Source: Terriglobales bacterium
Lineage (GTDB): Bacteria; Acidobacteriota; Terriglobia; Terriglobales; Acidobacteriaceae
Length of the DNA stretch: 64,000 nucleotides
Reading direction: 5' to 3'
Assembly: GCA_035561515.1 (NCBI GenBank)
Contig: DATMXP010000042.1
Location: 1 to 64,000, forward strand
The notes under the pieces: generated by a model
What the model was told of the DNA's origin: nothing
Seen by the model: only the letters and a program-made list of their open reading frames with translations
Databases searched by the model: none
Translations under genes and position numbers: made by a program
In this document: positions 18,518 through 27,305 of the stretch, in pieces
How positions within the stretch are numbered: position 1 is the first letter of the stretch
Layout: every line of letters begins with the position of its first letter

Positions 18518-18612
18518 ATTCATAGCGAGATTCCGACCTGCAGGCCTTTCAGCGGCTTGTATCTCCAGATTGGCAGAAGGACCAGCGTCAACAAAAACAC
18601 CGGAGGATTGTG

Positions 18613-20724
18613 ATGGACAGGACACCGTTGCTGAGACGTGTCGTACTTACATCGATTCTGGTTTTCCAATGCATCTGGAGCGTCTCCGCGGTTTGCGGTG
18701 AGGGGAGCACGTTTGAGTCCCGGATCTTTCTGGAAAGCGGAAGTATTCTGGTGGACACATCCGAACCTTCTTACATCCAGTACGGAGCCAACGACCTTGG
18801 CGCCTACTTAAGTGAGATCAGTGGAGGCAGTTTCACTGTCGTAACGACCGAACCCGGCATTCCGAAGAGCAAACTTATCATCGTGATCGGTCAAAAGATG
18901 TCCAAGAGACTGGGAATCGATTTAACACATGAGCCCGAATTGGGTGATGAAGGTGCAGTCATTCGTGCGGTAAGACGCGATGGATCGTACGTTGTTTTCG
19001 TCGCCGGATCCGGCGCGCGAGGCACTAATTTCGGGATTGCGACGCTTCTAAGGCTCGTGCATGTGGACGGTCGAGTGCCCTATCTTGAAGCCCCGTTGAA
19101 TCTTCGTAGCAAGCCTAAGACCTCGGTTCGTGGGTATAACTTCTCTAATGGCGCGGGAAACCTGAAGTATCCATACGGATTTCGAAATTGGGGAGAGCAG
19201 GATTGGAAGCGGGTCATCGACATTGCATGGGCAGAGCGCGCAAATCTTATCCTTATGTGGCCCTTCATGGAGATCATTCCGGTGCCCCTGTCTGCAGAAG
19301 ACAAGGCCTATCTTCAGGAAGTTCGTCGCATCGTTGATTACGCTCAGACCAAACGAGGAATCAGGGTGTGGATTATGCAGGCGGCAAACCGCGTTGGGAT
19401 TTCTGATTGTCACAGCCGTGATCCTCTCAAGCGCGGATATTGGGTAAAAGGCTGCCAACAGGACATGAATCCTGCTGATCCCGAGCAGTTCGAGAGGATT
19501 CAGAAATCCTTCGAAGCCCTTTATCAGAACGTCGATAATGCAGACGGCTTCTGCATGATTGACTCCGACCCCGGCGGCTGGCCGCAAAGCCCGATAAGCG
19601 AGCAGACTAAGATCTTTCGCGCCGCCCGACAAATTCTCGACCGCTATAACGTCCACGGTAGAGAGGCGGTGTTGGTTGACTGGATGTGGGTTGGATGGGG
19701 ACGGCACTTTCTTGGTCCAACCGAGGAGTTTCCAGCGGGTTACCAGTGGACGACGAAGGATCCCACCGAGCAGGACGTGGCGTTCATGGTGGAAACCATC
19801 CGTAAATTTAAGCAGGACGTTCCCGAGCCATGGGAACTTGTGGACGGTATGTCACCCTACCTCAAAGCTGTTGAGGCTGAGTCAGTGCAAGCAAAGACGA
19901 CATATCACCCGTTTGGAGTGCTGGGGAACGACGTTTTTCCCGCAACTAACCTGGAATTCGCGTCGATTCGCGGGGTTCTCAAACAGGCATTCAATGTTAA
20001 AGGACTGAAGGGGCTCATGGGCTACAATCCGATTGCACTGCTTGAGTTCCCAAGCACGAACTACTTTTTCGCGAACTTGTGGGACCCGGAATATGGAAAT
20101 CGTACACAAGAGCAACTCTTGGCGGACATCTCCGAGTTGCTCTATCCGGAACGCAAGGAAATCATCGCCAACTCATTTCTAGCCCTGCTGGAGACGGAGC
20201 CTGGCAAGATCAAGGACGCGCTACTGCGGCTCGAAACCCTCATCAAATCGGGCGATCTCGGTCGTCCTGGAGGTCTCGGCCGCTTTCTTTTTCCCAATCG
20301 TGCCGTCGTTGCCAGAGATCTGGCTGCCCAAGTCAGAATCCGCTACGCCCGGCAGAATTTCATCCAAGCCATGCAAGATGGCAAAGTTGACGCAAATGAG
20401 AGCTCTCAACTGGTACACCAGTTTTTTAACGAACTCTTAAGCTGGGCCAAGGAAACCGGCTGGACAAGCGGTGGCCAACCGTTCTATGACGCGGCCTTGT
20501 TGCGGGAATGCGGGTGCCAGAACCCGGAACTCATGAAAGCAATGTCTCGATTGAAACATATTGTCTTGGAGAAAAACATCGGACGAACTGAAGAGAGCAG
20601 TTATGCCCAAATCAGCGCTTTCTTTGATCCGATCGTTAAAGATCTCCTGAAGAAATATGACGAAGACTCGGTAATGATGGGCTGTGTTGAACCGTTCAAA
20701 CTCGCTTTGATCCAGATACCTTAG
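18613..20724 (+). CDS. GH20/GH67-like exported glycosidase paralogue C
   Basis: A 703-residue relative of paralogues A and B. GGAGG lies 6 nt before the ATG at 18613; a GTG three bases earlier is less likely. A signal peptide covers about residues 1-28. The N-terminal alpha/beta domain (EPSYIQYGANDLGAYL) and barrel blocks LMWPFMEI, DMNPADP and MIDSDPGGWP are kept. The GAIE-x-EPAFPATN block of A and B reads GVLGNDVFPATN here, so two conserved Glu residues are missing near position 434. RGIHLNGWP is also changed to RGYNFSNGAG. C may therefore have a different substrate or altered chemistry. It ends with MGCVEPFK like the others. It sits about 210 nt after the TonB receptor, with a hairpin between. 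Confidence 0.65.
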   Translation: MDRTPLLRRVVLTSILVFQCIWSVSAVCGEGSTFESRIFLESGSILVDTSEPSYIQYGANDLGAYLSEISGGSFTVVTTEPGIPKSKLIIVIGQKMSKRLGIDLTHEPELGDEGAVIRAVRRDGSYVVFVAGSGARGTNFGIATLLRLVHVDGRVPYLEAPLNLRSKPKTSVRGYNFSNGAGNLKYPYGFRNWGEQDWKRVIDIAWAERANLILMWPFMEIIPVPLSAEDKAYLQEVRRIVDYAQTKRGIRVWIMQAANRVGISDCHSRDPLKRGYWVKGCQQDMNPADPEQFERIQKSFEALYQNVDNADGFCMIDSDPGGWPQSPISEQTKIFRAARQILDRYNVHGREAVLVDWMWVGWGRHFLGPTEEFPAGYQWTTKDPTEQDVAFMVETIRKFKQDVPEPWELVDGMSPYLKAVEAESVQAKTTYHPFGVLGNDVFPATNLEFASIRGVLKQAFNVKGLKGLMGYNPIALLEFPSTNYFFANLWDPEYGNRTQEQLLADISELLYPERKEIIANSFLALLETEPGKIKDALLRLETLIKSGDLGRPGGLGRFLFPNRAVVARDLAAQVRIRYARQNFIQAMQDGKVDANESSQLVHQFFNELLSWAKETGWTSGGQPFYDAALLRECGCQNPELMKAMSRLKHIVLEKNIGRTEESSYAQISAFFDPIVKDLLKKYDEDSVMMGCVEPFKLALIQIP

Positions 20725-20957
20725 CCAAAATCATTCCCGCACGCTCGTGCGTTCGAGGAGATTGCGTGGAATCTTCAGCCCGTCCATTTCAAGTCGTAGC
20801 CGCTTTTTGTTCAGTTCAGGGCTCCTCACGACCTCCGAGTTAGTCATATCGGGGGTCGTATTGTTTGTTTTCGTAACGTTGTAGCCGGCGAGCGTTAGTT
20901 CGCCGTCAGGAACGCAAGGAGAACGGCGATGAGGAGATGGGATCGGTAGCAGGATGC

Positions 20958-21809
20958 ATACATGGAGGAGTACCGGGCCCGGGGATAGAGCGAATCGAGC
21001 GCGTCGTGTACGGAGTCGCGGCTTTATCGGTGGGGACGGTGGCTAAAGAAGCGGCGTCCGAGAGTTGCGATCGAGCAGATCGACGCGATAACGATCACGC
21101 GATACATGGCCAGTCGCACTAGCTTTCGTTCGAAGGCAACGGTGTACGGAACCCTGAGCACGATGCGAGGTTTTGGTGACTACCTGGTGCGACAAGGCCT
21201 CTGGAACGTCAACCCACTGCGCTGGATGAAGGGGCCGAAGGTCACGCCTTACGCACGATTGCCGAAGCGCATCGATCACGCGCACATGGAAGCCCTGTGG
21301 CGTGCCGCTGCGAACCGCGGCGGTGACTATAGTTCGCATCTGTGGCTGACGATCCTCGCGATGTTGTACGGCACGGGCCTGCGTCGCGGCGTAATGGCAA
21401 CGTTGACTTGAAGGCGTTGACGATCACCGTCACCGGCAAGGGTGGACACCAGCGCACGATTCCACTGAACGAGGAACTGGCGGAAGTACTCCGTGTGTAT
21501 GTGGAAGCGCGAGGTGCGGCGCCCGGCCAGGCTCCATTCTTCCGGTCACGCTTCGGACGGGCCCTTTCGCGCGGCGCTATTTATGAGCGCGTTCGCACGT
21601 GGGGTCAGCGCAGCCGCATCGGCATTCCACTGTCACCGCATCGCATGCGGCACACGTTCGCCACGCACCTGGTGCGGGCGGGAGTGGGATTGGTCACCAT
21701 CCGTGACTTGCTCGGACACCGCCTCATCACCAGCACGCAGATCTACCTGCACGTGACTGCCGATGATCTGCGCAGCGACAGCCCGTCATCCGATCAGCCG
21801 GTTGCTTGA
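20958..21809 (+). pseudogene. Broken tyrosine recombinase/integrase
   Basis: Two frames together encode a phage-type tyrosine recombinase. The first frame runs through YRWGRWLKKRRPR, then VAIEQIDAITITRYM and LAMLYGTGLRRG, and stops at 21411. The second frame resumes at about 21398 with RNGNVDLKALTITVTGKGG and carries the catalytic block PHRMRHTFATHLVRAG and LGHRLITSTQIYLHV. Between GLRRG and RNGN the residues normally seen (about a dozen) are missing, so a small deletion with frameshift broke the gene. The catalytic domain itself is well preserved, so decay is recent. A shorter relic of the same gene lies at 44880-44993. Confidence 0.75.
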
Positions 21810-22108
21810 CACGGTGAAACATCTGATCGTACCCGGACGCCTGCCATTCCAGAAAGCGCGGCCGTTCTACGGAAGCGGATAAAGAGTTCCGCTTCCGCAG
21901 ATCGCATCTCTTCTAGTCGTTTTATTCCCACCATCAGTGCTGGTGCCGGACAGGTGTATTTCCGTGAGCGGAAGTAACTGCCCTGATAGGTAAAAGTGTT
22001 GGCTGGGAGCACTGCCGGGAGTACTGTCGGAGCGATGCTAGACTCGAAAACATTCCGTTCGACTACTGTCGGAGTTATCGCATGAAACCGCAGCAGCAAC
22101 GGGCTCTG

Positions 22109-22572
22109 GACTCGAACTAAATATTACTATGACGAACTCGGAAACTTGTTCGAGGTCGGCCGAAGCGGGGAATTGTATTCCAGGGAAATTTTTGGGGCGG
22201 CGGCAAAGCCGAACCCCTTGCAATTGCTCGAATGTGCAGGGGACTTTCACGTATGACATGCGCGGCCGTGAACTGAGTGGCGGCGGAAGAACATTAAGTT
22301 GGTCGCAATTCGATTTGCCGGAGCAAATCAGAACAGATACGGGTGTAATCACGCAATACAGATACAACGGGAACGGTAACAGAGTACAAAAGAAACTATC
22401 GTCACCTGACGCTTCAACGATCTACTTTGGCGGTCTGTATGAACAGCGAAACGACTTCTCAGGAGAGTCCGAATTTCTTACGGTTCAGGGGGATGGATTC
22501 AGGAAGGGCACAAGATTCGCGTTCGCGAGTTCTACGGGTAACTGCGCGGGCGACAGACAGCTTGACACATGA
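22109..22572 (+). pseudogene. RHS/YD-repeat protein remnant, frameshifted
   Basis: Translation in one frame gives YYYDELGNLFEVGRSGELYS, and in the next frame TFTYDMRGRELSGGGRTLSW, FDLPEQIRTDTGVITQYRYN and TIYFGGLYEQ. These are typical RHS/YD repeats of large secreted or toxin-delivery proteins. Only about 150 residues remain, with a frameshift near 22245 and no start, transport domain or toxin tip. It lies just after the broken integrase, in a stretch that looks like eroded mobile DNA. Confidence 0.65.
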
Positions 22573-22797
22573 TCACTGGGCGTAAGCACCTTGATTCGCC
22601 AGACTTCTCATCCGCCTGCGACCTGTGGTAGCCCCTGATGATGAGTACACGTTGCCCCCAACACACTATCGCCGCAAGATCGCGGTCGCACTCTGCAGGG
22701 CATCACCCATGACATGCAAGAGTCCACTCGTTAAACTTAGCCTCGAAGTAGTTTCGGTTGGTTGGCTGGATTTTGACTTCCACGCTAACATTGACGG

Positions 22798-23682
22798 ATG
22801 GATCCTTCACCCGAGGAGCGGAAGCCGGAGGGGCGTAAGCTTGGGGACGCACGCGCCAAATCGCAAGGGAAGTTGGCGCTGGCGTTGGGATTGATTGCCG
22901 TCGCGCTTAGCTTGGGGTTTGGGATTGCCTGTCTAATCTCGGTTGGTCGCCTGGAGCGGCGTCTGGATGGTCAGGTCGCACGGCTCAATCAGCAGATGGA
23001 AGACTTCGGACGCGTGATCACGCGTTCACAGGAGCAATCACAGGCGTCGGCTCAGCAGGCTTCGCAAGCGGCAGCGAACGCCCTGGCAGCCGCGCAGCAG
23101 CGCGACTTAGCCAAGCAGGATCAATCGACCGCGGAAGCACAGGCGCAACTCGCCCAGCAGCAGGCCGCCGCCGAGCAGCAAAAGGCCAATGAGGCCATAC
23201 AGCAGGCAGAGCAATATCGAAAAGAGCGTGAGGCGCAACTTGCGCAAATACAAAAGGCCCTCGGGCAAATTGCCGAAACGCGTCGCACCGCCAACGGTGT
23301 GGTCATGACGCTGGACAGCAAGTCGATCCGCTTCGACTTCGACAAGGCCGACATAAAGCCGGAATATCGCGACATACTCAATCGCATTGCGGGCGTCTTG
23401 ATGACCCTCAAGGGGTATTCGATCGCCATCTACGGATATACGGACAGCGTCGGCACGCCGTCGTACAACTTGCAACTTTCACAGCGTCGCGCCGAAGCTG
23501 TCCGCAATTTTTTCGAGCAAGCCGGAATTTCTGCATCCATCATGAGCACGAAGGGGTTTGGCTCATCCGACCCGCGCGTGCCGGGCGAAAGCGAACTTGC
23601 GCGTGCTGCCAACCGCCGGGTCGAGATCGCCATCATCGACTCGAAGCTCATAACGAACCGCCCTCTCGTTGTGCCCGAGTGA
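22798..23682 (+). CDS. OmpA-family peptidoglycan-associated protein
   Basis: A 294-residue protein with one membrane segment (about residues 23-45), a Gln/Ala-rich coiled coil (about 55-155) and a C-terminal OmpA domain (about 175-285). The domain has IRFDFDKADIKPEYRDIL, IAIYGYTDSVGTPSYNLQLS and the peptidoglycan-binding NRRVEIAI. Such proteins tether an inner- or outer-membrane anchor to the cell wall. No Shine-Dalgarno is visible before the ATG at 22798, so the true start could be slightly different. It stands alone between remnants and is the first intact gene after the mobile stretch. Confidence 0.85.
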   Translation: MDPSPEERKPEGRKLGDARAKSQGKLALALGLIAVALSLGFGIACLISVGRLERRLDGQVARLNQQMEDFGRVITRSQEQSQASAQQASQAAANALAAAQQRDLAKQDQSTAEAQAQLAQQQAAAEQQKANEAIQQAEQYRKEREAQLAQIQKALGQIAETRRTANGVVMTLDSKSIRFDFDKADIKPEYRDILNRIAGVLMTLKGYSIAIYGYTDSVGTPSYNLQLSQRRAEAVRNFFEQAGISASIMSTKGFGSSDPRVPGESELARAANRRVEIAIIDSKLITNRPLVVPE

Positions 23683-23880
23683 ATCCCGCGCAAGCGGAGT
23701 TCAAGATCCGACTCGCCGCAACAAGGCGAAGCCTCAAAATGAGAACGAGCAAGACCGCGGCGCGCTCGATGTTGCTGAGTACCAGTCGGAGGCCTCAATC
23801 GCCAGTCCTGCCCAGAATTCGAAGGCTGACCGGCACTCTGACCCGTGCCGGATCCACTCCTGGTGGACCCGCTCACCTTC

Positions 23881-24201
23881 CTACCCTGCATGCTGGATTG
23901 ATGAATGAATTGGACGGCGGCTACCCTCGAACCGGTAATCTGTTGTGTCATACGCCTGGTGTGAAATGGCGAGATCGGAGCTGTCTGCGCATTTCGGAAG
24001 CACGCGATACGAAACATCGCCGCTAACGCTGAACGGTCTTTCGCGATGAAGATGAACGCCTCCGTCCCGTAGCATCTCCCCTAACTCGCTTTGAATCCGC
24101 TTGAGATCGTAGCGGGAAAAGGTCCATCTAGTTGGCTCCAGCTCCGCGAAGATCTCTTGTGCCTGAGCTGCTTTACCCGGTTCCTTTTTGAACGCCAACA
24201 A
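23881..24201 (-). pseudogene. Remnant of a selenoprotein-B-like reductase gene
   Basis: Codons covering roughly 24066-23932 give GGVHLHRERPFSVSGDVSYR, then VLPKCADSSDLAISHQAYD. This is nearly the same as residues 85-130 of the selenoprotein candidate at 35175-36155. Similarity begins and ends abruptly, and the catalytic and C-terminal parts are absent. The upstream 45 codons (LEPTRWTFSRYDLKRIQSEL) match nothing I recognise. Probably the debris of a second copy, moved or duplicated and then truncated. Confidence 0.6.
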
Positions 24202-24608
24202 GAAAGTTCCAAAGTATGTCTTTGTTCCAGTCGAATTTCAGATATCACCCGCCCTTATGACAGCAAACAGCGGCAGGATCAGAGTGAATTGAAGAATCAC
24301 CCTCCCTCCGTCTGAGGGCGCTTCACCGGTTCACCGTTTCCTCTCCCGACAAATGCCTGCGGAACCGGAGAAGCTGCCTTGTTCCATTTCCGTTGACAAA
24401 GGGTTTTGTCGGCGGAGCCTTCCTCAACTCACTTACCGCCGTATCAGGATTAGCAGAATCGCGCAGCAGTTTACGACCGATCGGGACAACTGGAGGCGGC
24501 GCAGGAATGCCGTGGTTGGTCCAAAAGACGACACCAGGGAGTCGCCTAGTGGTTTGGGTTTGCCGATCACGCAACTGGGGAAAATGTGGAAATGAGGAGG
24601 CAACTCGC
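24202..24608. other. No recognisable gene
   Basis: Several short frames run in all directions but none resembles a protein family or has a ribosome binding site. It may be eroded coding DNA like its flanks. Confidence 0.4.
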
Positions 24609-24782
24609 TTAGGCGTGCCTGCGGAGCTTCTCGGATTTCAATTCCAACAATCGTTTCCTCAACTTCTCTAGGTGCTCTTCAATCGCGGCTGTCGATCCTA
24701 ACGGGCGGCATAGTTCCTGAAGCCGCTCTAGTTGAATTATGCGCGTGAACAAATCGGACATCTCAAGAATACGCGGGTCCAT
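24609..24782 (-). CDS. Small hypothetical helical protein (57 aa)
   Basis: A 57-codon frame starting MDPRILEMSDLFTRIIQLER and ending LRKRLLELKSEKLRRHA. The composition (Leu, Glu, Arg, Lys in heptad-like order) predicts one or two amphipathic helices, unlike random translation. GAGGAG precedes the ATG but only 3 nt away, so the true start may be elsewhere; an in-frame stop lies about 27 codons upstream. It may be a small coiled-coil gene or the tail of a decayed one. No family recognised. Confidence 0.35.
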   Translation of the reverse strand: MDPRILEMSDLFTRIIQLERLQELCRPLGSTAAIEEHLEKLRKRLLELKSEKLRRHA

Positions 24783-24865
24783 TAACTCCTCGGGGTACTC
24801 TAAGCTCGCATTCTGCGCAACTACGGCAGTAAAAGGCAGTGAGGAAAATCACAAAAACCAAAAAA

Positions 24866-24888
24866 TGCCCCGCCGACGGGGCGGGGCA
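24866..24888 (-). terminator. GC-rich hairpin with U-tract on the minus strand
   Basis: TGCCCCGCC (24866-24874) pairs with GGCGGGGCA (24880-24888) around GACGG. On the plus strand it is preceded by AAAAACCAAAAAA, which on the minus strand is a U-rich tail, so this is an intrinsic terminator for leftward transcription, most likely from the alcohol dehydrogenase group about 340 nt away. Confidence 0.7.
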
Positions 24889-25227
24889 GAATCGCTGTCA
24901 CTAACGAATTTCGTTAGCGAAAGGCAAACTCTAGCTGAAAAGGAGCAGGGTTTCTATCAGGCGAGTTACTTATAGGAAATTCCGATTTGCTCGAATCGAG
25001 TTACAATTTCTACGTGCGCGTCCAACAGTCTCAACGGACGATGATCCCCGTGGTTTGTTCGCTCAAGTTCATCCACGGGTATAGGTGTTCTGCTTGCACT
25101 TGGGGCAAGCTACTGCCGGAATGCTAGGCTCGTTGGAGCGTTCCTTTTTGCGCACGAACTGCTAAGAATCTGCTCCTCAGCCAATCGTTCGGCTGGCTAG
25201 CATTACCAGACGGTCTCAATCGAACGC
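24889..25227. other. No recognisable gene
   Basis: This stretch lies between the terminator and the end of the dehydrogenase gene. No frame shows a family signature or ribosome binding site. It would be the 3' untranslated region of the leftward transcript if the hairpin is its terminator. Confidence 0.4.
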
Positions 25228-26226
25228 CTAGCTCTCGAGAACGAGAGCCATCTCAACATCTCTTCTCCGGACCCTCTCGATGGCCTCGTTCACGCGAGAG
25301 AGCGGCATGATATCAACGACGGCTTCGACGCCATGCGTTGCCGCAAAGCCGAGCATCTGCTCGGTCTCAGACCGGCTACCGATGTAGTTCCCGTAAATGG
25401 ATCGCCGAGAATTGCTCAATTGGCCACAGCTAAGCGACAACTGTTCCAACGGCGAGGCGACCAGGCACAACCGTCCCTCCGGTGTCAGCATTCTCACAAA
25501 CAAGTCGAGGTCGAAGGGAACATTCAGCGTCGAGAGAACGAAATCGAACGCCCCTTGGTACTCCATGAGTCGCTTGGGGTCTGAGCTGTCCGCGAATGCT
25601 CCTCCGAGGCGCTCGATCAACCCTCGCTTGCGGGGCGATTGCGAGAATGCCATCACGCTGTGCCCGCTCTTGTGGAGGAACTGGATCGCCAGATGACCAA
25701 GCCCTCCTGCGCCAAGCACCGCCACTCGAGAGCCGGTAGTCAGGTGGGCGCGAACAATCCCGGCGTATACGGTCAGTCCTGACGAGAGCAAGGGGGTTGA
25801 GGTGGCCGAATCAAGCTGCGGTGGAAGCCGGAAAGCAAAACGACTGTCGACGACGATGTGTTCGGCCAGGCCGCCGTAGCGGTCGACGGCGATGACCTTT
25901 TGATTGGCGCAGAGTTGCTCGATGCCCTGTCTGCAGAAGGCACATTCGAAACACGCCTCCTGTTGATAACCGACACCGACACGGTCGCCCGTGTCCAGGT
26001 CGGCGACCTCTGAACCGGCCTCTTCGACGACGCCGACGATTTCGTGACTCGGGACTAACGGAAACCGCGTGTCACCCCAGGCGTTATCGATGAACTGAAT
26101 GTCACCTCTCGCCAAGCTCCGATGCGTGATTCTCACGAGAACGTCACGGTTGCCGATTGTCGTCTCATACAGAAAGGGCTGTGCCGAACCGCCCCTCTCG
26201 TTGATCGCGTAGGCTCTAATTTGCAT
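25228..26226 (-). CDS. Zinc-type alcohol dehydrogenase with altered catalytic zinc site
   Basis: A 332-residue medium-chain dehydrogenase/reductase. The structural-zinc lobe is intact (C-x2-C-x2-C-x7-C in ACFECAFCRQGIEQLC), and the nucleotide site GAGGLGHLAIQ lies near residue 175. Family members oxidise alcohols or reduce aldehydes with NAD(P)H. The catalytic zinc region is odd: where relatives have a C-H-S/T-D motif this protein has ARGDIQF, so the first catalytic Cys is absent, and GHE is SHE. The second motif shows that the domain has not simply been truncated. It may act without catalytic zinc, like quinone-reductase relatives, or be inactive. It is the last gene of the AraC-EamA group on the minus strand, separated from EamA by an amidase remnant. 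Confidence 0.8.
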   Translation of the reverse strand: MQIRAYAINERGGSAQPFLYETTIGNRDVLVRITHRSLARGDIQFIDNAWGDTRFPLVPSHEIVGVVEEAGSEVADLDTGDRVGVGYQQEACFECAFCRQGIEQLCANQKVIAVDRYGGLAEHIVVDSRFAFRLPPQLDSATSTPLLSSGLTVYAGIVRAHLTTGSRVAVLGAGGLGHLAIQFLHKSGHSVMAFSQSPRKRGLIERLGGAFADSSDPKRLMEYQGAFDFVLSTLNVPFDLDLFVRMLTPEGRLCLVASPLEQLSLSCGQLSNSRRSIYGNYIGSRSETEQMLGFAATHGVEAVVDIMPLSRVNEAIERVRRRDVEMALVLES

Positions 26227-26260
26227 ATATGCGGACTCCAGTTCCCGGGGTATTTCTACC

Positions 26261-26398
26261 GTCCATTACCGTGATGAACGCGTTCCGTGTGGGATTCAAT
26301 GTCTCAATTCGTTTCAAGCAGGTCTCGACCGCTTCGACGGGCGATACTGTTTGTTCACGAATTCGTCTGCTTATTTCGCCAATGCAGTCGTAATACAT
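26261..26398 (-). pseudogene. N-terminal fragment of an amidase
   Basis: About 40 codons read EISRRIREQTVSPVEAVETC, then LKRIETLNPTRNAFITVM, the typical N-terminal helix pair of the amidase-signature (GatA-like) family. The fragment then runs into an unrelated tail and a stop; the Ser-Ser-Lys catalytic region is absent. It fills the gap between the EamA and dehydrogenase genes and overlaps the end of the EamA gene, so an amidase gene was probably deleted here. Confidence 0.6.
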
Positions 26399-27305
26399 TT
26401 ATGGTCATCCTTTTGGGCTCGACTGCCGGTGCAGAGCGGCCCGTGGCCATGCGCGATCCGCAAAGGATCAACACGAACGATAACGCGATGCGTGCGTTGA
26501 AAGGCTCAGATAGCATCGCGACGCCCGCGGCGACGGCGACGGCCGGTGCGACGTAGGTGATCAGAACGGCACGCTCGGCGCCGGCCTCTCGAATGAGGAG
26601 AAAGAAGGATGCGAACGCGACCGCGGTGCAAACGATACCTAGGCCGAAGATCGCTGCGATGACCGACGTCGACGGCACCGAATGCGGCCAGGTCATGAAC
26701 GCTGGCAGTAGGTAACACGTGGAAGCGATGGCCAGGCACGCCACCGTCATCGGAATCACGGGAACATTCTTCAACCATCGCACGGCGATGATCGATCCAC
26801 CCGCATAGCACGCTGCCGCGAGAACGATCTCAGCGATCGAGCCGAGGTCGCCGCCCAACTCGGGCGCCGCCAATACGCTCACGCCGGCGAACCCTAAAGC
26901 CAGCCCTGTCCGGCGCAAAGGTCCGAGTATCTCAGTGCTACCGAACACTTTGCCCAGGATTACGGTAAGGATGGGAGTTACCGCGATGAGCAACCCAGCG
27001 GTCGAGCTATTCAGCCGGACTTCACCATGCGAGAGCAGCCCCCACGGGATGATCATTTCGACGAGCGCGAAGCTCACGACAGGAATCCAGTGACCGCGAA
27101 GGGCGGTGAAACCGCTGTCGCGAAGGGCGATCGGAAACAGCACGGCTGCACCCACAGCCGATCGTGCGAAAACGAGGAACGGAACGGAGATTTCCGCCAC
27201 CGCCACCTTGATCAGCCAATAGGGAACGCCCCACACAAGGCTCAGCAGGACGAAGAGTGCCCAGGCACGACGACTCATTCGGTGGACCGACAGCTCCTCC
27301 ATCAT
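26355..27305 (-). CDS. EamA-family transporter
   Basis: A 316-residue membrane protein with about ten hydrophobic segments, beginning ALFVLLSLVWGVPYWLIKVA, a classic EamA opening. The second EamA half ends near residue 285; the tail is polar. Members export metabolites or amino acids. The ATG at 27305 overlaps the stop codon of the AraC gene upstream (ATGA arrangement), so translation is likely coupled; an alternative ATG lies at 27278. The last codons extend over the amidase remnant, which suggests that the gene end was altered by the same deletion. Probably controlled by the AraC regulator and may export its inducer. Confidence 0.8.
   Translation of the reverse strand: MMEELSVHRMSRRAWALFVLLSLVWGVPYWLIKVAVAEISVPFLVFARSAVGAAVLFPIALRDSGFTALRGHWIPVVSFALVEMIIPWGLLSHGEVRLNSSTAGLLIAVTPILTVILGKVFGSTEILGPLRRTGLALGFAGVSVLAAPELGGDLGSIAEIVLAAACYAGGSIIAVRWLKNVPVIPMTVACLAIASTCYLLPAFMTWPHSVPSTSVIAAIFGLGIVCTAVAFASFFLLIREAGAERAVLITYVAPAVAVAAGVAMLSEPFNARIALSFVLILCGSRMATGRSAPAVEPKRMTINVLRLHWRNKQTNS

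Noticed and set aside
22625..22894. Open frame of 89 codons before and across the start of the OmpA gene
   Set aside because: It is in another frame, has no homology and overlaps the well-supported OmpA-domain gene.
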